In this document: positions 1 through 10,909 of the stretch, in pieces
How positions within the stretch are numbered: the stretch's first letter is position 1
Layout of the letters: the number at the start of each line of letters is the position of its first letter
Assembly: GCA_963750295.1 (NCBI GenBank)
Contig: CAVVPY010000001.1
Coordinates: 310,001-374,000 of the forward strand
DNA: 64,000 bases
Source: CAVVPY01 sp963750295
GTDB taxonomy: Bacteria; Actinomycetota; Actinomycetes; Mycobacteriales; Jatrophihabitantaceae
Reading direction: 5' to 3'
The notes under the pieces: generated by a model
The model's database searches: none
What the model saw: only the letters and a program-made list of their open reading frames with translations
Told to the model about the DNA's origin: nothing
Translations under genes and position numbers: made by a program

Positions 1-561
1 CCGGCCTGGGCGCCGGACGTGCCGGAGGTGTGGGTCGGATCGGGCTCGAAGGTCTACCGGGTCCTGCCCACCGGGGTCGCCAAGACCGTCCCCGTCACCA
101 GCGAGGGCGGTAACGAGAGCGGCCGGGTCATCGCGCTGCGGTTGAGCCCGGAAGGAACGCGCGTGGCGATCGTGATCTCGGGCAACGACCCGAGCGGTGG
201 GTCACGGGTGTGGATCGGGTCGGTCGTGCGCAGTTCGGGCACCGTCCGCGTCGACGGGCTGGTACCGATCAGCCCGCAGCAGATCGACATTCTCGATGTC
301 GCCTGGTACGACCAGCTCAAGCTGTTCGCGGTCGGCTTCAACGACGCCACCGGCGAGCCCGGCATCTACGACATGCAGTGCGACGGTTCGCTCTGGACCG
401 CCCGCAGCATCGGCGCGCTGCCCGGCGAGCCGGACAGCATCACCGTTGCCACCACCGTCGCCGTGTCCGCTGTCGGGACGGTGTGGACCCAACAGGCGGG
501 CACGTGGGTGAGCCCGCAGGGCGATGAGGTTCGCGGGACGAGCCCGATCTACGTCTCCTGA
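1..561 (+). CDS. lpqB: LpqB-type beta-propeller lipoprotein, C-terminal part
   Basis: The reading frame is open from the first base, so this is the 3' end of a larger gene that starts upstream of the window. The visible part of about 186 residues has propeller-like repeats, such as a VIALRLSPEGTRVAIVI strand pair and a later DVAWYDQ strand. LpqB is an exported lipoprotein that modulates the MtrAB two-component system in actinobacteria (family knowledge). Neighbours support the call, because lpqB-comF-hpf-secA is a conserved actinobacterial order. The signal peptide and lipobox lie outside the window. No other family fits both the sequence and the context better. Confidence 0.8.
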   Translation, partial: PAWAPDVPEVWVGSGSKVYRVLPTGVAKTVPVTSEGGNESGRVIALRLSPEGTRVAIVISGNDPSGGSRVWIGSVVRSSGTVRVDGLVPISPQQIDILDVAWYDQLKLFAVGFNDATGEPGIYDMQCDGSLWTARSIGALPGEPDSITVATTVAVSAVGTVWTQQAGTWVSPQGDEVRGTSPIYVS

Positions 562-644
562 GCACCGTCCACACCCGGCCGGCGCTGTCCACAGCGGGCC
601 ATCGCGATGCTCGCCCGAGGCGGCGGCGGGGCATCGTCGCGGGA

Positions 645-1307
645 GTGCTGACGACGCTCGCTGACCTGATTCTGCCCCGCACCTGCATCGAGTGCCGCGC
701 TCCCGGTGCACTGCTGTGCGCGCGGTGCGGCCCGGACGCGCCGCCACTTTTGCTGGCTGCCGGCGGCCTGGAGCTGGCAGCGGCGGCCCGATACGACGAC
801 GCCGTCCGGACGGCCCTGCTCGCGTACAAGGAACGCGGTCGGCGCGATCTGGCCGGCGTCCTCGGCGGCCTGCTCGCCGAGGCGGTAGCCGCGCTGCGAC
901 CGGGCGGGCAGGTGCGACTGGTGCCCGTGCCGTCCAGCGCCGCGGCCCGGCGCGAGCGGGGCGGTGACCACGTCCGCCGACTGGCCATCGCGGCCGCACG
1001 CCGCGGGGCGCCGCCGGTGGCCACACCGCTGCGGCTGGTGCGCGACGTCCATGACTCGGCGGGGCTCGGGACGGCAGCCCGCGAGCAGAATCTCGCCGGC
1101 GCGCTGCGTGCCGCCCCGGCGAGGGCCGACGCGGTGCTGGTCGACGCGGTGCTGGTCGACGACATCGTCACGACCGGCACCACCCTGCTCGAGGCGGCAC
1201 GAGCGCTGCGCGTCGCGGGGTGGACGGTGCGGGGCGCGGCCGTCGTCGCGGCGACCGAGCGGCGCGACGGCGGGGGCCGCCTGGCGGCCCGCTTCACGCG
1301 GGGCTAG
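645..1307 (+). CDS. comF: ComF-family phosphoribosyltransferase-like protein
   Basis: The 220-residue protein begins with a cysteine-rich segment (CIECRAPGALLCARCG, a zinc-ribbon-like double CxxC) and ends with a type I phosphoribosyltransferase fold. The PRPP loop reads VLVDDIVTTGTT. ComF proteins are linked to DNA uptake or nucleotide salvage, but the actinobacterial role is not established. The GTG start is 83 bp after lpqB. A perfect 15-bp tandem duplication just before the PRPP loop adds an extra VLVDA to the strand leading into the loop (see the repeat at 1131-1160), which is unusual for the family. Confidence 0.85.
   Translation: MLTTLADLILPRTCIECRAPGALLCARCGPDAPPLLLAAGGLELAAAARYDDAVRTALLAYKERGRRDLAGVLGGLLAEAVAALRPGGQVRLVPVPSSAAARRERGGDHVRRLAIAAARRGAPPVATPLRLVRDVHDSAGLGTAAREQNLAGALRAAPARADAVLVDAVLVDDIVTTGTTLLEAARALRVAGWTVRGAAVVAATERRDGGGRLAARFTRG
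1131..1160 (+). repeat. 15-bp perfect tandem duplication in comF
   Basis: The unit GCGGTGCTGGTCGAC occurs twice back to back, at 1131-1145 and 1146-1160. It keeps the frame and duplicates AVLVD directly before the PRPP-binding loop. A slippage origin is likely. Confidence 0.95.
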
Positions 1308-1401
1308 CGTGGGTATGAGCTGACCGAGTAGGCGCACCGATGCTGCGGGCCTGCCGCGCCCGTCGCATCGAGCTGGCCGACGATGCAAGGGTGGAGGTCG
1401 C

Positions 1402-2016
1402 ATGGACGCTGCCGTCGGGCGCGCAGAGACTCACATGGAAATCGTGGTGCGCGGGCGAAACGTCGTGGTCCCGGACCATTACCGCCGGCACGTGAGCGAG
1501 AAACTCGGAAAGCTTGAACGCTACGACCACAAGATCATCCGAGCCGATGTCGAACTCCAGCACGAACGCAATCCGCGCCAGAACGGCAGTTGCCAGCACG
1601 TAGAGATCACCTGTCGCACGCGCGGCCCGGTGGTGCGCAGCGAGGCGTGCGCGCCGGACTTCTACAAGGCCCTCGAGCTGGCGGCCGAGCGGCTCGAGCG
1701 CCGCTTCCGCCAGGCTGCCGACCGGCGCCGCGTGCACCACGGGCGGCGCAATCCACAGTCGCTGAGCCGGCTTGCGGCCGAGACTCCGGTGCTGCCGGAC
1801 ACGATCGCTGTCGAGGACGAGACGCCCGAAGGTCCGGGCCGGATCGTGCGCGAGAAGGAACATCCGGCCAAGCCGATGACCGTCGACGACGCGCTGTTCG
1901 AGATGGAACTGGTCGGTCACGACTTCTACCTGTTCAGCGACGCCGAGACCGGCCGGCCCAGCGTCGTCTACCGCCGGCACGCCTACGACTACGGGCTGAT
2001 CCGGCTCACCGACTGA
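1402..2016 (+). CDS. hpf: Long-form ribosome hibernation promoting factor
   Basis: The 204-residue protein has an N-terminal RaiA/HPF domain (about residues 12-110; MEIVVRGRNVVV onward) that would bind the decoding region of the 30S subunit. A basic linker and a C-terminal dimerisation domain follow (about 145-204; DALFEMELVGHDFYLF, then VVYRRHAYDYGLIRL). Long HPFs drive 100S ribosome dimer formation in stationary or hypoxic cells (family knowledge). The ATG at 1402 has GGAGG about 8 nt upstream, so it is preferred over the in-frame ATG at 1435. It lies between comF and secA, as in many actinobacteria. Confidence 0.93.
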   Translation: MDAAVGRAETHMEIVVRGRNVVVPDHYRRHVSEKLGKLERYDHKIIRADVELQHERNPRQNGSCQHVEITCRTRGPVVRSEACAPDFYKALELAAERLERRFRQAADRRRVHHGRRNPQSLSRLAAETPVLPDTIAVEDETPEGPGRIVREKEHPAKPMTVDDALFEMELVGHDFYLFSDAETGRPSVVYRRHAYDYGLIRLTD

Positions 2017-2052
2017 CCGGACCGCCGCACCCGCGTCGAGGCGGCGGGCTCG

Positions 2053-3174
2053 TCATCCGATGCGGTGCGCCGGGTTCACCACGGCGAAGCGGACCTCGTC
2101 GTGGAAAGTTCCGTCCGGCGCGCGCAGCCGGCCGGCCATCGTCCCGTCCGGCTCGAACCCGGCGGCCAGGGCGGCGCGCTGGGACGCCACGTTGGCGGAC
2201 TTGGCGCCGAGTTCGAGCCGCGCGAGTCCGGCCGGCCCGAACGCCCAGGCGATGAGCAGGCGCAGCGCCCGTGCCGTGTACCCGCGACCGCGAAAGGCCG
2301 GGTGTACCGCGTAGCCGACACCGCCGATCCGGGGCGGGCCGTTCAGCCGGACGCGGACCGCGCCGGCGAGCGAGCCGGTCGCCGCGTCCACCACCGTGAA
2401 GCCGAGCGCGGTGCCGACCAGCCAGTCCAGCCCGCAGCGGGCCGCCATCCGCTGCACCGCGTCATCCGGCGGCGCCGTGCCGGTGAAGCCGCTGGCCAGC
2501 GTGAGCTCGTCGCGTTCCTGCTCGGCCAAGGCGGCCGCGTCAGCCGCTTCGGTTCGGCGCAACCGGACGACCCCGTCGGAGAGCCCGGTGGACGGGAGTT
2601 CGGGGAAGGCGACGGGGATCGGCGCCCCCGGGTCGGTGGCCAGCCGGCCGAACACGGCCAGGTCGTGGCGCCCGTCCGCGGTGCCGATCGCACCCCGGCG
2701 GACCCCGTCGAACGCGAAGCCGGCTGCCAGCGCGGAGCGGACCGAGCCCAGGTTGCGCACGTCGCAGCGAACCTCCACCCGGTGCACGCCGTGATCGTGT
2801 GCCCATGAGGTCAACAGCCGGGTCGCTTCGGCGGCGTAGCCGTGGCCACGAGCGTCCGCGGCGATCCAGTAGCCGACGTCGGGCGCCTGCTCCAGCCGCA
2901 GCGCGGCCGAGCCGACGAGGCGAGCGCTGTCGGTCTCGACGACCGCGCACCCCAGCCCGGTGCCCTCACCGCGCCCCTCGTGCCCTTCGCCGGTGACGTA
3001 GGCCGTCGCGTGCTCCGCCGTGTACGGGTCGGGCAGGGCCAGGAAGTCCCGCATGGACGGGTCGGTCATCGCGGTGAGCACGTCGGCGGCGTCCTCGCGG
3101 CGCCAGCGGCGAAGCGTGAGCCGCTCGCCCCGAAGTTCGATCTCGTCGAGCTCGACGCCGCGGAACCGACCCAC
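2053..3174 (-). CDS. Tandem GNAT N-acetyltransferase
   Basis: This 373-residue protein carries two RimJ/RimL-type GNAT domains, at about residues 10-175 and 195-370. Each has an acetyl-CoA loop: ADARGHGYAAEAT in the first and HPAFRGRGYTARAL in the second. Both also have the C-terminal ALAAGF segment typical of RimJ/L enzymes. The acetylated substrate is unknown. The double-domain arrangement points to an internal duplication, with both acetyl-CoA sites apparently intact. The gene runs opposite to hpf and secA and interrupts their order. Confidence 0.85.
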   Translation of the reverse strand: MGRFRGVELDEIELRGERLTLRRWRREDAADVLTAMTDPSMRDFLALPDPYTAEHATAYVTGEGHEGRGEGTGLGCAVVETDSARLVGSAALRLEQAPDVGYWIAADARGHGYAAEATRLLTSWAHDHGVHRVEVRCDVRNLGSVRSALAAGFAFDGVRRGAIGTADGRHDLAVFGRLATDPGAPIPVAFPELPSTGLSDGVVRLRRTEAADAAALAEQERDELTLASGFTGTAPPDDAVQRMAARCGLDWLVGTALGFTVVDAATGSLAGAVRVRLNGPPRIGGVGYAVHPAFRGRGYTARALRLLIAWAFGPAGLARLELGAKSANVASQRAALAAGFEPDGTMAGRLRAPDGTFHDEVRFAVVNPAHRIG

Positions 3175-3235
3175 CCGCTCAGCTTGCCAGAGCAGCCAAG
3201 CCAGTCGCCGAAACCGGTCCGTCGGATTCGCCCCG

Positions 3236-3241
3236 TAGGAT
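3236..3241 (+). promoter_or_regulatory. Candidate -10 (TAGGAT) for leaderless secA transcription
   Basis: TAGGAT fits the actinobacterial -10 pattern TANNNT. It is followed by exactly 7 nt and then the secA GTG at 3249, so transcription would start at or next to the start codon. No Shine-Dalgarno sequence is visible. The same TANNNT-7 nt-GTG layout occurs before the genes at 21914 and 30218. Confidence 0.5.
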
Positions 3242-3248
3242 CGTCGCC

Positions 3249-6083
<2,835 letters not shown>

Positions 6084-6120
6084 GACGCGGCGGCATTTAT
6101 CCGGGCGATGACCCGGGCTC

Positions 6121-6675
6121 TCACCCGAGCAGCAGGCGGGTGCAGCACCACCGGCCGTGGCGGACCTCCAGGCGCAGGGCCACGGCATGTAGCCGCGGTC
6201 CGGCCTGGACGGTCGCGCACAGCTCGGCCACGTTGTCGGTGGGTTCGCACCCGCGGACCGTCCGTACCGTCGCCTGCGCGATCCAGTGCCGGTGTCCGCT
6301 GCGTGTGGCTCGGTCCAGGTCCGCCCCGATCCCTGCAGCGACACCACGGCTGAGCAGGGCCGTGAGCTGGGGCAGCGGTCGACGTCCCGCTGCGGTCTCG
6401 ATCAGCCCGACGAGCAGCCGCCGTCCCCATCCGGCCGGGTCGGGCAGCCCGTCGCGAGACGGCTGGACGACGCGCAGGCGATGCTTCGAGCGGGGCGACG
6501 GGCCGAAGGGCAGCGGCTGATCCAGCGGGCCGACCGGCCAGTAATCGGGTGCCAGCTCGTCGTCGAAGGGTGGCTCGCGCGGTGGAGCGGGCCGGACGGT
6601 GACGAGGCTGTCGCACAGGCCGGCGAGTTGCAGGGCCGTCCCGATGCGGGCGGTGTCGGCCAGGGCGCTGGTCAT
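6121..6675 (-). CDS. Rv3235-family protein
   Basis: The 184-residue protein has a low-complexity N-terminus and a C-terminal domain containing VRTVRGCEPTDNVAEL and VALRLEVRHGRWCCTRL. These match the Rv3235/DUF6459 family that sits beside secA in many actinobacteria. Its function is unknown. The ATG at 6675 overlaps the stop of the upstream LysM gene in an ATGA, so the two are translationally coupled. A longer upstream reading in the same frame (to 6780) would overlap the LysM gene and is rejected. Confidence 0.8.
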   Translation of the reverse strand: MTSALADTARIGTALQLAGLCDSLVTVRPAPPREPPFDDELAPDYWPVGPLDQPLPFGPSPRSKHRLRVVQPSRDGLPDPAGWGRRLLVGLIETAAGRRPLPQLTALLSRGVAAGIGADLDRATRSGHRHWIAQATVRTVRGCEPTDNVAELCATVQAGPRLHAVALRLEVRHGRWCCTRLLLG

Positions 6676-7406
6676 CGTGGGCTGCCTTCGGGGACGGGCT
6701 CGGTGAGCACCTGACCGGGCCGGATCAGCGAGGGATCCGGTCCGATCACGGCCCGGTTGGCGGCGTACCACTGCGGCCAACAGCGGGCGATGTCGGCGTT
6801 CGACGCCGAGTCGGGCAGGTGCGCCGCTGCGATCGCCCAGAGCGAGTCGCCGGGGCGCACGAAGACCGAGGCGCGCGTCGGCGTGCGGCCTCGAGCCGAC
6901 GCGCTGACGCCGCTCTCGGCGGGGGCGCGCTGCCCGGTCGAGGAGCGTTCACTGGTTGCTGGGCCGGTGGGCCAGGCCGGTGCCGGCTCGGGCGCGCCGG
7001 TGGGCCACGCCGGCGCGGGGGCAGCGGCCACGGCGGCAGCACCGGTCGAGATGGCGGCGGCGGTGGGCGTGAGGACGATGCCGAGGCCCGCCGCACCCAC
7101 GACCAGCCGGTGCAGGACGCCCGGCAGCACGGCGTGAGCCAGGCGGCCGGCCAGCCGACCGAGCGCCTTGCCATCGGCACTCGGCGTTGCGGCGACCAGC
7201 GCGGCCGCCAGCCCGATTGCCAGCCAAGCACCGGCACACCAGAGGACGGCCTCGGCCAGCTCGGCTCCCGCCCGGTCCGGGCCGACGCGCTCGAGCCAGG
7301 CATGGGGCGCGCTCAGCTCGGCGATCAACCGGGTGCTGGGAGCCGGGGAGCAGGCCAGGACGGCGACATCGAGACCGGCCCCAAGCAGCACGACTGTGCG
7401 TTTCAT
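6672..7406 (-). CDS. Membrane protein with C-terminal LysM domain
   Basis: The 244-residue protein has hydrophobic segments near residues 5-20, 55-75 and 95-125. An Ala/Pro-rich linker follows, then a LysM-like domain at about 180-238 (FVRPGDSLWAIAAAHLP and LIRPGQVL). It is probably membrane-anchored with a peptidoglycan-binding tail. The linker contains a short repeat, APAWPTG. It is the first gene of a two-gene unit with the Rv3235-like gene. A GAGG about 9-12 nt before the ATG supports the start. Proteins of this layout often sit beside SAF and HTH genes in actinobacteria. Confidence 0.8.
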   Translation of the reverse strand: MKRTVVLLGAGLDVAVLACSPAPSTRLIAELSAPHAWLERVGPDRAGAELAEAVLWCAGAWLAIGLAAALVAATPSADGKALGRLAGRLAHAVLPGVLHRLVVGAAGLGIVLTPTAAAISTGAAAVAAAPAPAWPTGAPEPAPAWPTGPATSERSSTGQRAPAESGVSASARGRTPTRASVFVRPGDSLWAIAAAHLPDSASNADIARCWPQWYAANRAVIGPDPSLIRPGQVLTEPVPEGSPR

Positions 7407-7416
7407 CCGTAAAAGC

Positions 7417-7454
7417 CTCGTTTACTTGTGTTTGTATGTGTTTAAGTATGACAA
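7417..7454. promoter_or_regulatory. AT-rich bidirectional promoter region
   Basis: In a very GC-rich window, 7421-7450 is about 73% A+T and made of GT/T-rich blocks (TTTACTTGTG, TTTGTATGTG, TTTAAGTATG). It lies between the divergent LysM gene and the ATPase gene at 7568. ACTT and AAGT half-sites flank the block. It probably holds the minus-strand promoter and may bind a regulator or a nucleoid protein. No exact -35/-10 pair can be fixed. Confidence 0.4.
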
Positions 7455-7567
7455 CGCGCGGTCGGATCGATGTCAACCACCTGCCGGCCGGCTGTGGATG
7501 CCGCGCCGGAGTTGTCGCATTCGGGCCGTAGCCTCGGCAGGCCGGCAACGAAACGAAGTGGGGCGCT

Positions 7568-8359
7568 GTGCTCGCACGCGGGGCAGACGAGACGCTGGCC
7601 CGGCTGCATCCGGGCGCGCACGGGGACGAACTGGTCCTCGACCTGCAGGGGGTCGACTGGGTCCGCCCGGCCGTGATGGTCGGCGTGGCCGCCCTTGCTC
7701 ACCGCGCGCACGCGGCCGGTGATCGACTTGCGGTTCGGTCTCCGGCGCATGCCGATCCGGCCGGCTACGCCACCCGGATGCGGCTGGGCCACCTGCTCGA
7801 CGAGTACGGCGTGGCCCACGACCTGCCGGCGGCGCGCCCGGAGCGCGACCAGCGCGAGAATCTCATCGAGCTCGCGATCGTGGACGGCGAGCAGGCGGCC
7901 GCCCGGCTGGCCCGGCTCGTCTATCGCAAGTTGGCCCCGGTCGACGGCGCGCTGGCTCGGGCCCTGCACAAGAGCTTCGGCGAGATCGGGGCCAACGTCC
8001 CCGACCACTCCGGAACGATCGGCTTCATGGCCGCGCAGACCCTGCCGCGGCGCCGGGAGTTGCTGGTGGCCGTGGCCGACGCCGGAATCGGCATGCGCCG
8101 CTCGCTCGAACATCGCGGGGCAGTCGACGACGAGCGCGCGATCGAACTGGCCACCAGCCCGAACGTCAGCCGCTACGACGACGCCGACCGTGGCCGGGGC
8201 CTGCCGACCGCCCTGCACCTGATCGGGCTGCAACGCGGCAGTCTCTACATCGCGACCGGGACGGCGTCGATCCGGCATTTCCCGACGACGCGGCGCTACC
8301 TGAGCGCGGCGCAGCCGTTCCCGGGAACGATCGTCGAGGCGCGAATACCGCTGAGCTGA
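7568..8359 (+). CDS. STAS-like plus GHKL ATPase regulatory protein
   Basis: The 263-residue protein has an N-terminal STAS-like half (about residues 1-95; ELVLDLQGVDWVRPAVMVGV). It is followed by a GHKL/HATPase-like half with an N-box region (SFGEIGANVPDH), a G1-like VAVADAGIGM and a G2-like DRGRGLPTAL. This resembles anti-sigma-factor kinase modules, where the ATPase phosphorylates a STAS partner. The next gene encodes another small STAS-like protein, which supports such a switch. The GTG start is tentative. No sigma factor lies nearby. Confidence 0.65.
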   Translation: MLARGADETLARLHPGAHGDELVLDLQGVDWVRPAVMVGVAALAHRAHAAGDRLAVRSPAHADPAGYATRMRLGHLLDEYGVAHDLPAARPERDQRENLIELAIVDGEQAAARLARLVYRKLAPVDGALARALHKSFGEIGANVPDHSGTIGFMAAQTLPRRRELLVAVADAGIGMRRSLEHRGAVDDERAIELATSPNVSRYDDADRGRGLPTALHLIGLQRGSLYIATGTASIRHFPTTRRYLSAAQPFPGTIVEARIPLS

Positions 8360-8429
8360 CCTCGGCCGTGACGTGGGACGGCCGCGATATCATCGACCCA
8401 GAGCCAGCTCGAGACGTAGGGGGTAGCCG

Positions 8430-8735
8430 ATGCCCACGCTGACACTGTCGCGTCTGGTCGCCGGGCGCGATCTCGCTGCTGCCGCGGTGGCGCGCCTCGG
8501 CCCGATCGAATCCGCGCCCGTCGTGGTGGACGCCCGCCCGCTGGTCAGCGGGACGGCGTCGTTCGCCGGACAACTGGTGCGCAGCATCCTCGTCGACGGT
8601 CACGCAGCCCGGCTCACCCTGGTCGGGGGACCGGCCGACTTCGCCGCGGACGTGAAGTCCGCGGGTGGTGATCTCGGCGTCGAGGCCAAGCTGGCCTTCG
8701 CGATCGACGACGGCGAGCTACATCCGGCGTCCTGA
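8430..8735 (+). CDS. Small STAS-like protein, possibly DUF4325
   Basis: This 101-residue protein has the alternating strand and helix pattern of a STAS fold: VVVDARPLVSG, SFAGQLVRSILVD, then LTLVGG. It resembles the DUF4325 STAS-like family that is often paired with HATPase proteins. An RBS-like GGGGGTAG precedes the ATG. It begins 70 bp after the STAS/ATPase gene, so the two probably form an operon. The family call is tentative. A role as phospho-acceptor partner is inference from the pairing. Confidence 0.5.
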   Translation: MPTLTLSRLVAGRDLAAAAVARLGPIESAPVVVDARPLVSGTASFAGQLVRSILVDGHAARLTLVGGPADFAADVKSAGGDLGVEAKLAFAIDDGELHPAS

Positions 8736-9215
8736 CCTGCCGCGGTGCGACGCCTGCGCCGAGCGCAGCGCGGCCCCGATCATCACGTTCAGCTCGTCGA
8801 AGGCCGCCGCCTCGACCGAGGCGTCGACCTCGCCGACGTCGATCAGACTCTTCCGCGCGACGCCGTGCCACTGGTCGAGCGCGGCCACCACCGCGTCGTC
8901 CTCGAGGCGCGATCGGGCGACGTCAACGCGTCCCTCCGCGGCAGCGACCGTGGCCTCGAGCGGAGGCGGCACGCTCATCCGGAACGGCCCGCCCCGCGGG
9001 CCCGCGTCGGCCGTGCGCTGCTGCAGCGCCGCCCCGTAGGCGCGCAGCGCATCGCGCAGGTCCAGGGCGGCGTCCTGGGCCTCGACGAGGAACGCCTGCC
9101 GCCGCTCGTACCGGCGGCCGGTGGCAACCCGCAGATCGGAGCGGATCGCGCCCCCGACCGCGACCACGAGCGCAGCGGCCGAGGTGATGACGGCGCCCGC
9201 CACCGATGCGTCCAT
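8718..9215 (-). CDS. Hypothetical protein with one N-terminal membrane segment
   Basis: I do not recognise a family. The 165-residue product starts with a hydrophobic stretch (about residues 5-24; AGAVITSAAALVVAVGGAI). A mostly alpha-helical, charged region follows and may form a coiled coil outside or along the membrane. The start at 9215 is chosen because the frame further upstream lies opposite the plus-strand gene at 9292 and has no protein-like character. Its 3' end overlaps the tail of the STAS-like gene by 18 bp on the other strand. Confidence 0.6.
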   Translation of the reverse strand: MDASVAGAVITSAAALVVAVGGAIRSDLRVATGRRYERRQAFLVEAQDAALDLRDALRAYGAALQQRTADAGPRGGPFRMSVPPPLEATVAAAEGRVDVARSRLEDDAVVAALDQWHGVARKSLIDVGEVDASVEAAAFDELNVMIGAALRSAQASHRGRSGRRM

Positions 9216-9291
9216 CCGTCCATCCTCGCGGTCTCGATGTTGCCGACAGGGCAGGCTCGCACATCGGGCCGACGTCCAGCAGGGTGGACCC

Positions 9292-9849
9292 ATGCGCTGG
9301 GACGATCTGTTCGCCGATCTCGAGGCGCAGGCCGACGCGCTCGAGACCGCCGCGCGCGGCACGGAGGTCGGTGAGCGCACCCGGATCGAACTGGGCACGC
9401 TCGGGCTCGGTGAACGGCTCAGCGCCGCCGTGGGCGAGCCGCTGCACCTGCGTGTCGCCGGCGACACGCAGGTGGCCGGGACGCTGGTCCGCGTCGGAGT
9501 GGACTGGCTGCTCGTCGACGAGGGTGCGGGACGTGAGGCGTTGGTGGCGACCGGTGCGGTGCTGGCCGTGGGCGGCCTGGGCCGGGCGGCCGCCGCGCCG
9601 GGATCGGGCGGTGCGGTGCACGCCCGGCTCACGCTGCGGCATGCGCTGCGCGGGATCGCCCGTGACCGCTCGGCGGTGCGCGTGCATCTCGTCGACGGCT
9701 CGGTGCTGGACGCCACGGTGGACCGCGTCGGGGCAGACTTCGCCGACGTCGCCGTCCACCCGCCGGGCGAAGCACGACGCCGCGGTGAGGTCCGCGGAGT
9801 GCAGCTGGTCGCGCTGGTGGCGATCGCAGCGGTGCGCCGGTCGGCCTGA
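9292..9849 (+). CDS. Conserved hypothetical actinobacterial protein
   Basis: The 185-residue protein (MRWDDLFADLEAQADALE...) has an N-terminal helical segment followed by repeated strands, including LHLRVAGDTQVAGTLVRVG and VRVHLVDGSVLDATVDRVG. Its function is unknown. Proteins starting like this commonly sit beside the excisionase-type HTH gene that follows here on the opposite strand. ATG 9292 is chosen because the homologous-looking sequence starts there and the longer frame upstream lies opposite the previous gene. Confidence 0.65.
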   Translation: MRWDDLFADLEAQADALETAARGTEVGERTRIELGTLGLGERLSAAVGEPLHLRVAGDTQVAGTLVRVGVDWLLVDEGAGREALVATGAVLAVGGLGRAAAAPGSGGAVHARLTLRHALRGIARDRSAVRVHLVDGSVLDATVDRVGADFADVAVHPPGEARRRGEVRGVQLVALVAIAAVRRSA

Positions 9850-9857
9850 CTCGGCGC

Positions 9858-10082
9858 TCAGCGGCCCTCGTCGAACGGGTGGCTGTCGATGAACTCGCGC
9901 GTCTGGTCGTACATCCGCGCGATGTAGTCCTCGAGCTTGTCGCGTTCTACGCGCCACTGGCCCCGGCCGCCGATCTTGATGGCCGGCAGTTCGTTGTTAC
10001 GCACCAGCGCGTAGGCCTGTGACGCCGAGATGTTCAAGACGTCCGCGACATCGGCGAGGGTCAGGAATCGCTCCGAAGCCAT
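9858..10082 (-). CDS. Excisionase/MerR-type helix-turn-helix protein
   Basis: This 74-residue DNA-binding protein has a winged HTH of the excisionase (AlpA/Xis-like) class. The recognition region is LTLADVADVLNISASQAYAL, and the wing ends at GGRGQWRVERDKLEDYI. It resembles the small HTH regulators found beside SAF genes in actinobacteria rather than a phage excisionase, as there are no integrase or phage genes nearby. The ATG at 10082 is favoured. It runs divergently from the SAF gene and may regulate it. Confidence 0.8.
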   Translation of the reverse strand: MASERFLTLADVADVLNISASQAYALVRNNELPAIKIGGRGQWRVERDKLEDYIARMYDQTREFIDSHPFDEGR

Positions 10083-10213
10083 GACGGTGTTGGGCACCCT
10101 TTCCGGGACGGCGAGCAGGCGATCGAAGCCAGTCTGACACCGCGAGCGCGGTGATCGCCGCTGTCCACAGCTCGTGTCGACCAAGTTCGCCCTGCGTGCC
10201 CGATTCGGGCAGT

Positions 10214-10900
10214 ATGTCGGATGTGGAGTTCCCGTCACCCACGCCGCGCCGGGTTGCCAAGCCGAGCTGGCTCGACGTGCGCCTCGTCCTCGGCGTCGGG
10301 CTTGTCGCGGCTGCCGTCCTGCTGGGGGCGGTGGTTGTCGCGCGGGCGCGGCATACCGACCGGGACGTGGCGGTGAACCGTGACCTGGCGGCCGGGACGA
10401 CGCTGCACGCCGACGACCTGCGGCTGGTCGATGTCGCCCTGCCTGCGTCCGGGCGCCGGGCCTACCTGCGCTCGACCGCCGACGCGATCGGCAAGGTGCT
10501 CACCCGGCCGCTGGGCGTCGGCGAACTCGTGCCGGTTGCGGCGCTCGAGGTCCAGACTCCGCGGACGACCGTGACCGTGCCGTTCGCGGCCGACGCGGCA
10601 CCCGATCTGCACCGCGGGCAGCGCATCGTCGTGTGGTTGTCGACGCCGGCCTGCCCGTCGGTGGTGCTGCTGAACGACGTCACGGTCCAGGACGTGCACT
10701 CCGCGGACGCCGCCACGTTCGCCGGTGCCGGGGGCGGGCAGGCGGCCGTGCTGACCGTGACACCGCAGCTCGCCGAGCGCGTCGTGGGCGCCTTGGCGAT
10801 CCGCGACGCGGCGATCCGTGCCGGGGTCCTGACCGGCTCGGGGCAGTCCGCGCCGGCTGACCTGCCGGCGCTGGATACCTGCGGCGCGGCTGCGCAGTAA
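10214..10900 (+). CDS. SAF-domain protein (CpaB/RcpC-like)
   Basis: The 228-residue protein has an N-terminal transmembrane segment (about residues 20-45; LGVGLVAAAVLLGAVVVA). A SAF domain follows (AVNRDLAAGTTLHADDLRLVDV), then a CpaB-like region. CpaB proteins belong to Flp/Tad pilus assembly, but no pilin, secretin, CpaF or TadBC gene is visible here. The next gene is a CpaE-like ATPase, so the pair may be a reduced Tad-like or membrane-anchored partitioning module. Its start at 10214 is used because the upstream frame crosses the divergent promoter. Confidence 0.75.
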   Translation: MSDVEFPSPTPRRVAKPSWLDVRLVLGVGLVAAAVLLGAVVVARARHTDRDVAVNRDLAAGTTLHADDLRLVDVALPASGRRAYLRSTADAIGKVLTRPLGVGELVPVAALEVQTPRTTVTVPFAADAAPDLHRGQRIVVWLSTPACPSVVLLNDVTVQDVHSADAATFAGAGGGQAAVLTVTPQLAERVVGALAIRDAAIRAGVLTGSGQSAPADLPALDTCGAAAQ

Positions 10901-10909
10901 GCCGACTCC

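Noticed and set aside
9858..10082. The small HTH protein as a phage or plasmid excisionase
   Set aside because: No integrase, att repeats or phage genes are near. Its position next to SAF and hypothetical genes is normal for actinobacterial chromosomes.
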